DNA of 64,000 bases from OLB6 sp964620125 (GCA_964620125.1 CAZUGQ010000011.1:16056-80055); one strand, 5' to 3'. Shown: positions 9,034 through 17,329, counted from the stretch's first letter. A program made the numbers and translations. The notes: generated by a model not told the origin, from the sequence alone.

Positions 9034-9462
9034 CTAGCGCTGCAGATCCTTGATCCTGGCAAGGTCGTGTCCCAAGTCTACAAGGTTTCTGATAACACCC
9101 TGTGTGAGCCCAAAGTAGATATCATCAAATCGGTTTAGTACATCGTTCGATGCTGTGCTCACCATGGTTGCCAGGTTCTCGCGCAGATCATTTAACTGCT
9201 GGCCGAATTCCTGTTCCAGCAGTTTGTATCCCTCAGCACCGGGCTTGGTTCTCCTTAGCAAGGTATAAACCTTCCAAACGGCAGTGCCCGATGTTACGAT
9301 GGTGTTGAACAGCTCAGGTTGGTTCGTTTGTGCACCAAGTTCCAACAGTATCCCCACATCACTGCGTTTACGCAAGCCCCCTTCGATAGCCTCATCGAGA
9401 AAACCGAGTACAGCCTCCGTGTCAGGTGATAAAGAATTCATGCTGGTGTTTGCGTTCGACAT
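9034..9462 (-). CDS. hypothetical helical protein
   Basis: 142 residues from the ATG of MSNANTS; a frame to 9486 or a later ATG at 9441 (MNSLSPD) are alternatives, and none has a good Shine-Dalgarno. The sequence is mostly amphipathic helix (TEAVLGFLDEAIEGGLRKRSDVGILLELGAQ, then EQEFGQQLNDLRENLATMVSTASNDV), with no signal peptide or membrane segment. I do not recognise the family. It is probably transcribed with the UbiA-like gene downstream. The motif CAAGCCCCCTTCG at 9373 is read here on the minus strand as EGGL. Confidence 0.55.
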   Translation of the reverse strand: MSNANTSMNSLSPDTEAVLGFLDEAIEGGLRKRSDVGILLELGAQTNQPELFNTIVTSGTAVWKVYTLLRRTKPGAEGYKLLEQEFGQQLNDLRENLATMVSTASNDVLNRFDDIYFGLTQGVIRNLVDLGHDLARIKDLQR

Positions 9463-9534
9463 TCGAGGTGGTGGGTATGTACACAATGCATGGATAGCGG
9501 TAAACCATTCGCTGAGCGGCTCTGATGCAGTCCA

Positions 9535-10155
9535 TCAGTACTGAATGGTGGCAAGTATGCTGCGGAATGCTTGCTCCTGCTCTCTGTCTGCAGGGATCTC
9601 CCGCCCTGTTGACGCCAAGGGCACAAGTGCAAACTCATAGTGGCTCCCGGTGGTACTTGTGAACACGGCACATCGGGCACGCAAGCTTCCGGTTGTGGAG
9701 AAAGAGTACGTTCCAAACAGCCGTGTGCCCAGGGTGTCTACGGCGTAACTATCAACCAGCTTAACCGCGCCACCACTCTTGCGTGCGTGAATGCCGAAGG
9801 CCACACGCGCCAATCCGAGCAGACCTTCGGTTTGCAGCACATCCTTGAACGAGGCTGCAGAAGGTACTGTGCTGAACACCGCGCTGAGCGTGTAATCTGG
9901 ATTCACTGCCACTGTGATGATGTCTTCCGACGCAGTCGTGCCAACGTCAAGGAACAGCCATCCTTTCGGCAGCAGCGCAATCATGTCACCCGATCGACTT
10001 CGCACGAGCTCGTCTCCCATATCAAGAAGTGGAAGGGGGCTTGGAGCCTCGTGTTCGGCTACTGGTGGCTTCTGCTCTGGAGCTTTTACGAACAGACACG
10101 ATGGCAGCAACACCAGGGCTAACAGTGATGCCCTGACTAGTGTGCCTAGTGCCAC
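9535..10155 (-). CDS. lipoprotein of unknown function
   Basis: 206 residues from a GTG preceded by AGGAG (10155); a longer frame to 10215 lacks a ribosome site. A signal sequence ends in a lipobox (LVLLPSC), so the protein is probably anchored to a membrane by its Cys. The mature part is a small alpha/beta domain: SGDMIALLPKGWLFLDV, then beta strands and a C-terminal AFRSILATI helix. This shape is reminiscent of PsbP/DcrB-type lipoproteins, although the match is weak. It overlaps the end of the DUF1684 gene by 10 bases, suggesting translational coupling. Motif GGAAGGGGGCTTGG lies at 10031, in the Pro-rich linker after the Cys. Confidence 0.65.
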   Translation of the reverse strand: MALGTLVRASLLALVLLPSCLFVKAPEQKPPVAEHEAPSPLPLLDMGDELVRSRSGDMIALLPKGWLFLDVGTTASEDIITVAVNPDYTLSAVFSTVPSAASFKDVLQTEGLLGLARVAFGIHARKSGGAVKLVDSYAVDTLGTRLFGTYSFSTTGSLRARCAVFTSTTGSHYEFALVPLASTGREIPADREQEQAFRSILATIQY

Positions 10156-10787
10156 GACTGTTCTCCTGCCGTGATGGGAATACTCAGGGTATTGTAATAG
10201 GGAACGAGTGGACACGAGTAGTCGTAGTTATAGGCGCAGTATGGGTTGTATGCGGTGTTGAAGTCAATGGTGTACGATCCGTCGGAAGCGCGTACTACTT
10301 CTACATACCTGCCGAGCTCGTAGGTTTCGGCACCATTGGTAGCATCACGGAAGGGCACGAAGAACGTTTCTGCCGGTGCAGGTTCAATGAATTGAAACAC
10401 CCACAGCGTATGCTCAGCCCCCTGCACACTGAAAACAAGTCTGCCGGAGCGTATTGCCGTGCGCAGTTCATCCGTCGAGGTGCTCATGAGCACGGTGTCT
10501 ATGTGTTCGGCTGCGATGAATGTTGCTGGGATAGCCCATGCTGCCGTGATTGGAAAGTAGTGGAGGCCTTTGAAGCCGATCCTGTCGTCGATCACCAGTG
10601 GACTCCACGATTCTTCGACGAAGGCGCGATCTTTCGCTGCACGAAACTCACGGATACGGTCAACATCATAGCCATCAGCCGAGCGTGAGCCGCAGCCCAT
10701 GAGCACGAGCAGGCACAGGCTGCACCATAGGACGATGTTCTTTGCAAGGTGTGCCGGTGATGTTTGATGATGGAAATGGTGCAGCAC
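10146..10787 (-). CDS. DUF1684-family lipoprotein
   Basis: 213 residues, GTG start. The lipobox LVLMGC predicts lipidation. The body follows the DUF1684 pattern: an initial REFRAAKDRAF helix, then WVFQFIEPAPAETFFVPFRDATNG, ETYELGRYVEV, YTIDFNTAYNPYCAYN and YSCPLVPYYNTLSIPITAGEQ. DUF1684 proteins are widespread secreted or lipid-anchored beta proteins with no settled function. The two conserved Cys near YNPYCAY and YSCPL are present. It is followed by a second lipoprotein gene with a 10-base overlap. Confidence 0.85.
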   Translation of the reverse strand: MLHHFHHQTSPAHLAKNIVLWCSLCLLVLMGCGSRSADGYDVDRIREFRAAKDRAFVEESWSPLVIDDRIGFKGLHYFPITAAWAIPATFIAAEHIDTVLMSTSTDELRTAIRSGRLVFSVQGAEHTLWVFQFIEPAPAETFFVPFRDATNGAETYELGRYVEVVRASDGSYTIDFNTAYNPYCAYNYDYSCPLVPYYNTLSIPITAGEQSWH

Positions 10788-10799
10788 GCGCGGTTAACC

Positions 10800-11336
10800 C
10801 TAGAAGGAGTTGCGGAACATCATGGATTCTACCGGAAGCGGAGTACGAGCCGTATACTTTGCCGATGACTTCTGATTGTACGGGTTGAGTACGCTGCCAC
10901 TCACCTCGAAATAGATGAGCTGACCAATGGGCATACCGGCATATACACGGACGGGCATTTTTACACTGATCTCCAGTGTCCAGTAGTTGCAGAAACCGAT
11001 ATCGCCCTTGCCTGCCGTTGCATGAATGTCGATACCCAGTCGGCCAACACTACTCTTACCTTCAAGGAAGGGCACATGTTTATGGGTTTCGGTGTATTCG
11101 TGTGTGACGCCCAGGTAGAGGACGTTGGGCTGCAACACGATTCCCTCGGTAGGGATTTCGAACGTGGTGATGTGGTTGTGTTGCCGAGCGTCCAAAACCT
11201 CGTCGTTATACGTTGCCAGTGTCTTACCCAGGTGAACGTCGTAGGAATTACTTCCTAGTCGAGCAGGATCGAAGGGCTCGATAACGATTGAGCCTTCGGC
11301 CATGCAGGCAAGGATTTGGGAGTCGGTGAGGATCAT
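10800..11336 (-). CDS. dcd: dCTP deaminase
   Basis: 178 residues from the ATG of MILTDSQ; a TTG two codons upstream is less likely. Recognisable family segments are EPFDPARLGSNSYDVHLG, LEGKSSVGRLGIDIHATAG, GFCNYWTLEI and YAGMPIGQLIYFEV. The SSxGR motif and the catalytic Glu in WTLEI are intact. The enzyme converts dCTP to dUTP for thymidylate synthesis, or with dUTPase activity in the bifunctional type; I cannot decide between them. Downstream on the minus strand lies the DUF1684 gene. Upstream is a repeat-filled gap. Confidence 0.96.
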   Translation of the reverse strand: MILTDSQILACMAEGSIVIEPFDPARLGSNSYDVHLGKTLATYNDEVLDARQHNHITTFEIPTEGIVLQPNVLYLGVTHEYTETHKHVPFLEGKSSVGRLGIDIHATAGKGDIGFCNYWTLEISVKMPVRVYAGMPIGQLIYFEVSGSVLNPYNQKSSAKYTARTPLPVESMMFRNSF

Positions 11337-11350
11337 GGGCAAATGTACAG

Positions 11351-11413
11351 GGACTGGAGGGACTGGAGGGACTGGAGGGACTGGAGGGACTGGAGGGACT
11401 AGAGGGACTAGAG
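11351..11413. repeat. 9-bp tandem repeat GGACTGGAG/GGACTAGAG, seven units
   Basis: Seven consecutive 9-bp units fill the gap upstream of dcd: five GGACTGGAG followed by two GGACTAGAG. The same GGACTAGAG unit recurs three times at 12166-12192 inside the neighbouring SIMPL gene, where it is coding. No spacers are present, so this is a simple tandem array and not CRISPR. Confidence 0.95.
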
Positions 11414-11420
11414 GTGAGGG

Positions 11421-11492
11421 GGTAGGGGGTAGGGTTATGGGGTTATAGGGTTATAGGGTTATAGGGTTAAGAGGGTTATAGGGTTAAGAGGG
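11421..11492. repeat. GGGTTATAG/GGGTTA-type short tandem repeat
   Basis: Directly after the GGACTAGAG array the sequence continues as degenerate repeats of GGGTTATAG, partly GGGTTAAGA. The period is again about 9 bp. The whole 11343-11515 gap is therefore low-complexity G-rich DNA on the plus strand. I see no promoter or hairpin in it. Confidence 0.85.
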
Positions 11493-11515
11493 TGGTGGTG
11501 GATAGGTGAGTGAGG

Positions 11516-12250
11516 TTACTCCATTTCGAAGGTGGCGTTCACTGTGGCGCGGATGGTGAGTTCGCCGGCTTCGACGGGTGTGCCTGCATCGGATGCGGCG
11601 AGTTCTGCTATGGCGTACGACTTACGAAGGTATGCTGGTTGGTATCCTACGTTGTCTTCGAGTTTGACGACCTTGCCTAGGCGGGCCCCGGCGGCGGTGG
11701 CCATAGCTTCTGCGCGGGAGCGAGCGTTGCGTGTTGCCTCAACACGTAGGCTATCGCGGATGGCAGTTTCCTTACTTGAGCTGAAGAAAACACCGTGGAG
11801 GAGATTGCTGCCACCGGCTACACCAAGGTTAACAACGTCATCAACGTTGGAGAGATCCCTTACGGTAATCGTAACCACGTTACGCATACGGTAGCGCAGC
11901 AACTCTTGTCGGCCATCCTTGTAGTTGTAAACAGGCTCGATAGTAAGCTGCGAGGTTTGCACGTCCTTGTCGGCAATACCGAGCTTCTTCACTCCATCGA
12001 TAATGGCGCGCACCCGTTGATCATTGGCTGCCTTGAGCTTGGTAACGTCGAGGCCATCCGTCTCGACGCCGATGGAAACCGACGCACGGTCGGGCGTTAC
12101 CACGGCCTCCGCTTCGCCGGAAACGAGGACAAGGCGGCGGGGGTCGAAGGGTTGCGCTGAGAGAGGGACTAGAGGGACTAGAGGGACTAGAGGGAGAAGA
12201 GGGGAGATACCGAGGGAGAGGAGGAGAGAGGTGATGATGATTCGAATCAT
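11516..12250 (-). CDS. SIMPL-domain (DUF541) periplasmic protein
   Basis: 244 residues from the ATG at 12250, which overlaps the ABC-F stop as ATGA. A signal peptide precedes the SIMPL domain, which shows LVLVSGEAEAVVTPDRASVSIGVETDG, ANDQRVRAIIDGVKKLGI, DVQTSQLTIEPVY and a C-terminal GELTIRATVNATFEM. SIMPL/DUF541 proteins are secreted or outer-membrane-facing proteins, several with stress-related roles; the role here is unknown. The oddity is in the signal region: residues after SPLL read PLVPLVPLVPL, encoded by three copies of the 9-bp repeat found in the downstream intergenic gap. Confidence 0.88.
   Translation of the reverse strand: MIRIIITSLLLSLGISPLLPLVPLVPLVPLSAQPFDPRRLVLVSGEAEAVVTPDRASVSIGVETDGLDVTKLKAANDQRVRAIIDGVKKLGIADKDVQTSQLTIEPVYNYKDGRQELLRYRMRNVVTITVRDLSNVDDVVNLGVAGGSNLLHGVFFSSSKETAIRDSLRVEATRNARSRAEAMATAAGARLGKVVKLEDNVGYQPAYLRKSYAIAELAASDAGTPVEAGELTIRATVNATFEME
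12166..12192. repeat. three in-frame copies of the GGACTAGAG repeat inside the SIMPL gene
   Basis: On the plus strand three exact GGACTAGAG units; on the coding strand they give a (Pro-Leu-Val)3-type run in the signal-peptide region. Because 9 is a multiple of 3, copy-number change would keep the frame. Confidence 0.92.
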
Positions 12251-14217
12251 GAGTTTGCCTCCAGTGTTTTTTGTGCTGATTCCCATTCTGCCATGAGCGT
12301 ATCAAGTAACATACGGGCGGTTTCGTAGCGTTGAGTGGTTTTGTGTTGCAGGACTGGATCCTTGTACAGTTCTGGGTTTGCGAGTGCTGACTCGCATTCA
12401 AGAATGGTTCGTTCTTGTACAGATACCTGACGTTCGATGTCAACGATTCGTTGTTCCAGTTTCTTCCTTTCGCGTGCCAGAGCCTTCTGCTCCTCGCGAG
12501 AGGTTCTGATTTGAACCGTGGTTGACTCCGAGTGCCGGGGACTTACGTCCCCGGCACTCGTATCGTGGCCAGAGTGCCGGGAACTTATGTTCCCGGCACT
12601 CTGGCCAACCTTCAAATCTGCACGATACGCATCCTCATAATCCCCTACAACCTCGCGAATATGCCCGCCACGGAACACATACACCCTGTCTGTTAACCCA
12701 TCAAGAAAGTCCCGGTCATGGCTTACTACAATCATAGCTCCATCGTAATCCATAAGTGCCTGCTTGAGCACCTCCTTGCTTAACATGTCCAAGTGGTTGG
12801 TGGGCTCGTCGAGCACTAAAAGATTTACAGGCTGGAGAAGAAGCCGGGCAAGGGCAAGCCGACTCTTCTCGCCACCACTTAACACACTGACTCGTTTGTT
12901 TACATCATCCCCACTAAACAGAAACGCACCCAGGAGGGATCGGACACGTGCTCTCATCTCGGCCGGTGCTGCCTGCTCAAGTGATTCAAGCACGGTGTTC
13001 TGCCCTACCAGCAAATCAGCCTGCTGCTGAGCATAGTAGCCGATGTTCACTCCATAGCCATGCCGAACTTCACCAGCAGTGGCGTGCTCCTGCTGAATGA
13101 TGATCTTACTTAGCGTAGACTTACCCTCACCGTTCCGACCGAGAAAAGCTACCTTCTCTCCACGCTCTAAGGCAAAATCTACTCCACGCAACACATGCTT
13201 TTCACCGTAGTGCTTATGCACGCCAATACACTCAACAACAACTCTTCCCGATCGAGGGGCCGGTGGAAAGTGGAAACGCATGGCGCTTACGTCAACATCC
13301 TCTACTTCCACCTGCTCCATCCGCTGCAGGTGCTTTATGCGACTCTGCACTCGAGACGCCAGTGAAGCTTTGTATCGAAAACGATCGATGAACTTCTGCA
13401 CATGTGCGCGCTCGCGCGCCTGCTTGATCGCTGCACTGCGCTGCTGCTCAAGGCGTTCGTCGCGGATCTCCTCGTAATCGCTGTATGATGCGGGAACGTC
13501 GTGTATGCGCGACTGCGTGATCTCGATGGTTCGGTTGGTAACGTTGTCCAGAAAGGTGCGGTCGTGAGAAACAAGTACCACAACACCGTCATACGCAGAT
13601 AGGAATTCCTCCAACCACTGCACACTCTCGATGTCCAGATGGTTGGTGGGCTCGTCGAGCAAGAGCACGTCCGGACGGCTTAACAGAAGCTTGCCAAGCT
13701 CTGCACGCATTTGCCAGCCTCCTGAAAAACTTGTAAGTGGCTTGTCCAGATCGGTTGGCTCAAATCCTAAACCAGTAAGTACACGTTCAACATCGGCATG
13801 CATGGTAAGGCCACCCCTACGCTCGAACTGCTCATGCGCATCGGTTAGACGCTGCACGGTTTGCATGTAGTCGTCGGACTCATAGTCCGTCCGGTTGTCA
13901 ATGTTCTTATGCAGTTCGTCAATCCGCTGCTGAATGCGCAGCACATCCGTAAATGCGAGCATGGCAGTTTCGCGGAGGCTTAGGCCAACATCAACCGTGA
14001 GATCCTGACTCAGCAATCCAATGCGAATGTTGTTCTGCCTGTGAACTTCCCCCCCCGTTGGCTGCCGGTCTCCGTGCATGATGCCAAGCATGGTGCTCTT
14101 TCCGGCACCGTTTCGACCAACAAGCCCAACACGGTCGCCACGCTGCAACAGAAAACTCACATTCCGAAACAACAGGCGGGTACCAAGGTCTAACTCAACG
14201 TTTTGAAGTGTGATCAT
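12247..14217 (-). CDS. ABC-F family ATPase with two NBDs
   Basis: 656 residues. Two ATP-binding domains carry Walker A GLVGRNGAGKST and AFLGRNGEGKST, signatures LTSFSGGWQMR and VLSGGEKSRLA, and Walker B LLLDEPTNHLD and LVLDEPTNHLD. No membrane domain is present. The interdomain arm and a C-terminal coiled coil (EEQKALARERKKLEQRIVDIERQ) fit the Uup/YheS/ABC-F group, which acts on the ribosome. The start overlaps the coaBC stop as ATGA. The linker between NBD2 and the coiled coil, about residues 538-563, is encoded by two palindromic repeats and reads SAGNISSRHS then SAGDVSPRHS, an in-frame repeat insertion that I have not seen in the family. An 8-bp homopolymer lies at 14049-14056. Confidence 0.93.
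   Translation of the reverse strand: MITLQNVELDLGTRLLFRNVSFLLQRGDRVGLVGRNGAGKSTMLGIMHGDRQPTGGEVHRQNNIRIGLLSQDLTVDVGLSLRETAMLAFTDVLRIQQRIDELHKNIDNRTDYESDDYMQTVQRLTDAHEQFERRGGLTMHADVERVLTGLGFEPTDLDKPLTSFSGGWQMRAELGKLLLSRPDVLLLDEPTNHLDIESVQWLEEFLSAYDGVVVLVSHDRTFLDNVTNRTIEITQSRIHDVPASYSDYEEIRDERLEQQRSAAIKQARERAHVQKFIDRFRYKASLASRVQSRIKHLQRMEQVEVEDVDVSAMRFHFPPAPRSGRVVVECIGVHKHYGEKHVLRGVDFALERGEKVAFLGRNGEGKSTLSKIIIQQEHATAGEVRHGYGVNIGYYAQQQADLLVGQNTVLESLEQAAPAEMRARVRSLLGAFLFSGDDVNKRVSVLSGGEKSRLALARLLLQPVNLLVLDEPTNHLDMLSKEVLKQALMDYDGAMIVVSHDRDFLDGLTDRVYVFRGGHIREVVGDYEDAYRADLKVGQSAGNISSRHSGHDTSAGDVSPRHSESTTVQIRTSREEQKALARERKKLEQRIVDIERQVSVQERTILECESALANPELYKDPVLQHKTTQRYETARMLLDTLMAEWESAQKTLEANS
12529..12560. 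repeat. palindromic repeat, copy A (in ABC-F gene)
   Basis: A 32-base perfect inverted repeat, arms CGAGTGCCGGGGAC and GTCCCCGGCACTCG around TTAC. It belongs to the GTGCCGGG family also found at 12567-12606 and 63902-64000. It lies in frame within the ABC-F linker. Confidence 0.95.
12567..12606. repeat. palindromic repeat, copy B (in ABC-F gene)
   Basis: A 40-base inverted repeat with 18-base perfect arms (GGCCAGAGTGCCGGGAAC and its complement) around TTAT. Only six bases separate it from copy A. Both copies are translated. Confidence 0.95.
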
Positions 14218-15503
14218 GATTCCTTCTTCTCACGCAACAAACTCAGTGCGGCATCAAGCACAACTTCAGCGCAAGCACGCTTCGACATGGGTGGGTAGGG
14301 GGCTTGGGTATCGCGAGTAACGAGTGTAATGGTGTTCATTCCTGGTCCGAAACCTCCATGCTCCACACCGGCTTGATTGGCAACGATCATGTCGGCACGT
14401 TTGGTGTGAAGTTTTCGTGCAGCATTCTCCAGAACGTGATCCGTTTCGAGGGCAAATCCAACAACGACCTGACTCTCGCTCTTGTTCTCTCCCAGCCAGG
14501 CAAGAATGTCGGGTGTGCGCTCAAGGTGCAGTGTGAGTCCTTCGCGGTTGGCATCGGTCTTCTTCAACTTGCCTTCCATGGGTTCGGATGGTGTAAAGTC
14601 GGCCACGGCTGCAGCCATCAATATCACGTCGGCATTAGCATGAATGCGCACAGCTTCAAACATGTCCTGTGCGGTTCGAACATCAATCCTGTGAACTCCT
14701 CGAGGTGTGGCCTTGTGGACTGGACCTGCGATAAGCGTTACAAGGTAGCCACGCTCGGCAGCTGCTTCTGCAAGAGCAAAACCCATGGTGCCTGTGCTGT
14801 GATTCACAATGCTCCGAACAGCATCAATAGGCTCCACGGTGGGTCCGGCAGTAACCAGTACTGTGCGGCTGCCAGGTGTATTGCCACTGGCCGGTAGCTG
14901 CTCAGTGTTCTGCTCTGCACGGGCTGATGTGCGCAGGTTCACGCTACGGGTATGGTCGGTACCAAGGGGTGCATGGATGGATACAACCGTGAGGATGTCG
15001 GCAACATCGGGGAGGCGTCCGGTACCTGTAAGTCCAGATGCAAGTTCTCCCGACTGCGGTTCGATGAGGATGGCACCATCCTTTTTCAACTGCGCGATGT
15101 TGCGCTGAGTGGCGGGGTGCTCCCACATGTCTGCATCCATTGCGGGGGCGATAATCAACGGCGTTGATTTTGGCAACGAACAAGCAACAAGGGTAACGGC
15201 ACTGTCGGCCTGAGCAACCACCAACCGGGCAAGCGTGGAAGAGCTGCAAGGGGCGATGAGCATGGCGTGAGCCCACTGTGCCATGTGCACATGCCAAGAG
15301 CCCCCTTCCTGAATCTCTGGGTCGAAGGGATCCATGATAACGTGATGCCTACTCGTTGCCTCCAATGCAAGCGGAGCAACGAAGTGGGCAGCGGATGCCG
15401 TCATCACAACACGAACGTCATGGCCTGCTCGCCGAAGGTCGCGCACGATCCACGGTGCCTTGTAGGCCGAAACGGAGCCGGAGATTCCAAGAACGATGTT
15501 CAT
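14214..15503 (-). CDS. coaBC: bifunctional CoaBC: phosphopantothenoylcysteine decarboxylase / phosphopantothenate-cysteine ligase
   Basis: 429 residues from the ATG of MNIVLGISGSVSAYKAP; a frame to 15575 runs through the upstream terminator and is rejected. The N-terminal flavoprotein CoaC part has the GSVSAYK FMN motif, the active-site His region and IAPAMDADMWEHPATQ. The C-terminal CoaB part starts at VLVTAGPTVEPIDAVRSIVNHSTGTMGFALAEAA and contains KLKKT and IVANQAG. Together they convert phosphopantothenate and cysteine to phosphopantetheine in CoA synthesis. It lies between rpoZ and the ABC-F gene; the order rpoZ-coaBC is conserved in many bacteria. The linker near residues 200-230 is rather long. 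Confidence 0.96.
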   Translation of the reverse strand: MNIVLGISGSVSAYKAPWIVRDLRRAGHDVRVVMTASAAHFVAPLALEATSRHHVIMDPFDPEIQEGGSWHVHMAQWAHAMLIAPCSSSTLARLVVAQADSAVTLVACSLPKSTPLIIAPAMDADMWEHPATQRNIAQLKKDGAILIEPQSGELASGLTGTGRLPDVADILTVVSIHAPLGTDHTRSVNLRTSARAEQNTEQLPASGNTPGSRTVLVTAGPTVEPIDAVRSIVNHSTGTMGFALAEAAAERGYLVTLIAGPVHKATPRGVHRIDVRTAQDMFEAVRIHANADVILMAAAVADFTPSEPMEGKLKKTDANREGLTLHLERTPDILAWLGENKSESQVVVGFALETDHVLENAARKLHTKRADMIVANQAGVEHGGFGPGMNTITLVTRDTQAPYPPMSKRACAEVVLDAALSLLREKKES

Positions 15504-15540
15504 GGCGTTTCCCTGTATCCTAGTGAGGTGTGGTACCAAC

Positions 15541-15575
15541 AAAAAAAGCCATCGCGGTGAACCGGATGGCTTCAT
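15541..15575 (-). terminator. intrinsic terminator after rpoZ
   Basis: On the minus strand AAGCCATC and GATGGCTT form a stem around an 11-base loop and are followed by TTTTTTT. It lies 3' of rpoZ and before coaBC, so coaBC probably has its own promoter or relies on read-through. Confidence 0.88.
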
Positions 15576-15590
15576 GAGTTGGTAATGCTG

Positions 15591-15887
15591 TTACTCCGTA
15601 GCGTCGGACTTAACGTGGATCTGCCCGCCAACCATTTCCTTCATGGCAAGAAACGTTGGCTTCGGAATGCGATCAAACTCCTTGCTGATGGCAATCTGAT
15701 CTAGGTTTGGGCCCTCGGCTTCGTCCGAGTCAATGATCACGTCGGCAAGCCGCTCATAAATCTGCGTTTTGATCTGGTCGTTGATCTGCCGTGCGCGCAA
15801 GCCCATGGCTACGATGCTTTCGTAGATGGATCCCTTGGCGCTTTCTTCCATGCGAACAACAACCGGGTTTACGATATAGGTGCTCAT
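15591..15887 (-). CDS. rpoZ: RNA polymerase omega-subunit-like protein
   Basis: 98 residues from the ATG behind CGGAGACC (MSTYIVNPVVV). The pattern ESAKGSIYESIVAMGLRARQINDQI matches the conserved omega core in which the ARQIN segment contacts the beta-prime C-terminus. An acidic DSDEAEGPN stretch and a C-terminal helix PKPTFLAMKEM follow. Omega promotes polymerase assembly. The Bacteroidetes-group form is divergent, and this looks like that type. It is followed by a clear terminator and coaBC, matching the usual neighbourhood. Confidence 0.88.
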   Translation of the reverse strand: MSTYIVNPVVVRMEESAKGSIYESIVAMGLRARQINDQIKTQIYERLADVIIDSDEAEGPNLDQIAISKEFDRIPKPTFLAMKEMVGGQIHVKSDATE

Positions 15888-15999
15888 TGGTCTCCGGGGG
15901 ATTGAAGCGAACGGCAAAGATAAGGAGAGCTACAAAAGGATCAATGGCGTTTCTTTTCGGCCGAGATGCCAGGTTCCTTGGGTACGGGTGGACCAGCGG

Positions 16000-16401
16000 C
16001 TACCTGTCCAGGAATCGAGATGCTTCGGCTTGGGTTGGCAAGCGGCATGAGGAGCGCCGTCCAAACCATCGGTATCGATTGCGTGCTACCCACCGATAAA
16101 CAGCGTTGGCAAGCCACACAGGGATGATGCTGGCGATGCTGCCAAACAGTCGTATCCACCAGGGACGCATACGGTGGGCGAGGAAGAGAACGGCTGCTGA
16201 TTCCATGAAGAGTTCACCGTTGTGAACAACGTACACGGTGTGGGGTGCATCGAACACGCCATGCTCGCGCAGCAGCTTGGAGCCGCGTTCGCCTTGGAAG
16301 GACGCAAACAGGATTTCATCCGTCCGGTCATGTCGAAGGATGAAGTCTACAGCACTGTTGCACAGGTTACAGACTCCGTCGAAAATCACAATGGTACTCA
16401 T
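16000..16401 (-). CDS. DCC-family thiol-disulfide oxidoreductase (DUF393, YuxK-like)
   Basis: 133 residues from the ATG of MSTIVIFDG; a longer frame to 16521 adds a non-homologous, Arg/Cys-rich leader. The family hallmark DGVCNLCN provides the CxxC pair near residues 11-14. It is followed by HDRTDEILFASFQGERGSKLL, HTVYVVHNGELFMESAAVLFLA and a C-terminal aromatic-rich helix RWVARNRYRWFGRR. DCC proteins are predicted to be small redox proteins; their substrates are unknown. It stands alone between rpoZ and a plus-strand gene of unknown function. Confidence 0.87.
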   Translation of the reverse strand: MSTIVIFDGVCNLCNSAVDFILRHDRTDEILFASFQGERGSKLLREHGVFDAPHTVYVVHNGELFMESAAVLFLAHRMRPWWIRLFGSIASIIPVWLANAVYRWVARNRYRWFGRRSSCRLPTQAEASRFLDR

Positions 16402-16595
16402 GGTTATGGGAGCAAATCTCTTACACGCATCACAAAGTACTCTGCGTCTTAACCCGAGTACCACACATTTGGTATCGTTGGCAAACAGTACGCTGACGGT
16501 TGGTGTGGAGAACAAAATCAACGTGGAGTAACAAAGTTGGCCTTCTGTTTGTTATCTCGTAGAGGGCCAAACACATTGTGAACCAGGAGGTCGAG

Positions 16596-17309
16596 ATGGC
16601 AGCACTTGATCTGGAGATGTTCACCAACGGCGCTCACGATCCTGAACGGGCGCAAGTGGAGATCCAGGCGGCACTACAGAACATCACCGCCGCTTTTCGT
16701 AGAAACCGATTGTATCCAGGCCTTGGTGAGTTGATCGAACTCACCTCAGCCCTGGAAACGATCAGAACAAACCGCAGCCAGTACACGTCCGTGCTCCCGC
16801 GAAAACTTTCCGGCGTGGACTTCGAGACGAAGACACTGAAGTTTGAATCAGTGCCAGCCGGTCCCGAAATCATCAACAAAATGTTTGCACTGGTTGACTG
16901 GGCACTTCCCGTGTTGAACAGCGTGACTGAAGAAGGTGTTGCGATGTTTGATTTCGTAACGCAGAATGTGAGCGTGGACGTTGTTGGCATCATGCCCATG
17001 TATCGTGATGAAGGATATGCACTGATACCAGATCTGCGCGCAAACCTCATGCACATCCTGCGGTATGAGATGAGTTTGTATGCTGGTGATGGTGACCGGT
17101 ATCGAGCACTGAAAACCATCGAACTGGAACCCCGACGTCTGTCTAACTGGGTTGGTACACCCGAAGACATCAAGATTTCGCTGGTGAAGGATCACACCGA
17201 TCTGCCCAACCCGGCCACGTACTACATGAACACGGATCTGGATTTTCCATACGAGGAAACCATATTACCAGTGGCCAAGCGGAAGCTTATGCGTGTGCTG
17301 ATCTCGTAA
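16596..17309 (+). CDS. conserved-looking protein of unknown function
   Basis: 237 residues from the ATG five bases after a perfect AGGAGG; the GTG at 16578 contains this ribosome site and is not the start. No signal peptide or membrane helix. The N-terminal half is helical (ERAQVEIQAALQNITAAFRRNRLYPGLGELIELTSALETI) and the C-terminal half mixed (FVTQNVSVDVVGIMPMYRDEGYALIPDL, then a PATYYMNTDLDFPYEETILP segment). I do not recognise the fold. It is a single-gene unit between two minus-strand runs. The good ribosome site and codon regularity make it a real gene. Confidence 0.75.
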   Translation: MAALDLEMFTNGAHDPERAQVEIQAALQNITAAFRRNRLYPGLGELIELTSALETIRTNRSQYTSVLPRKLSGVDFETKTLKFESVPAGPEIINKMFALVDWALPVLNSVTEEGVAMFDFVTQNVSVDVVGIMPMYRDEGYALIPDLRANLMHILRYEMSLYAGDGDRYRALKTIELEPRRLSNWVGTPEDIKISLVKDHTDLPNPATYYMNTDLDFPYEETILPVAKRKLMRVLIS

Positions 17310-17329
17310 CGGGTGGCCCGGTGTTCCGT

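Noticed and set aside
11341..11492. Possible CRISPR array or telomere-like repeat (GGGTTA units)
   Set aside because: Units are 9 bp with no spacers and decay into simple G-rich sequence; no cas genes are nearby and the replicon end is not shown.
12529..12606. Palindromes in the ABC-F gene as a premature terminator or frameshift site
   Set aside because: The frame is intact through both copies and the C-terminal coiled coil follows normally.
14304..14897. 197-residue plus-strand frame opposite coaBC
   Set aside because: Lies wholly within the conserved CoaB domain coding sequence and has no recognisable motif.
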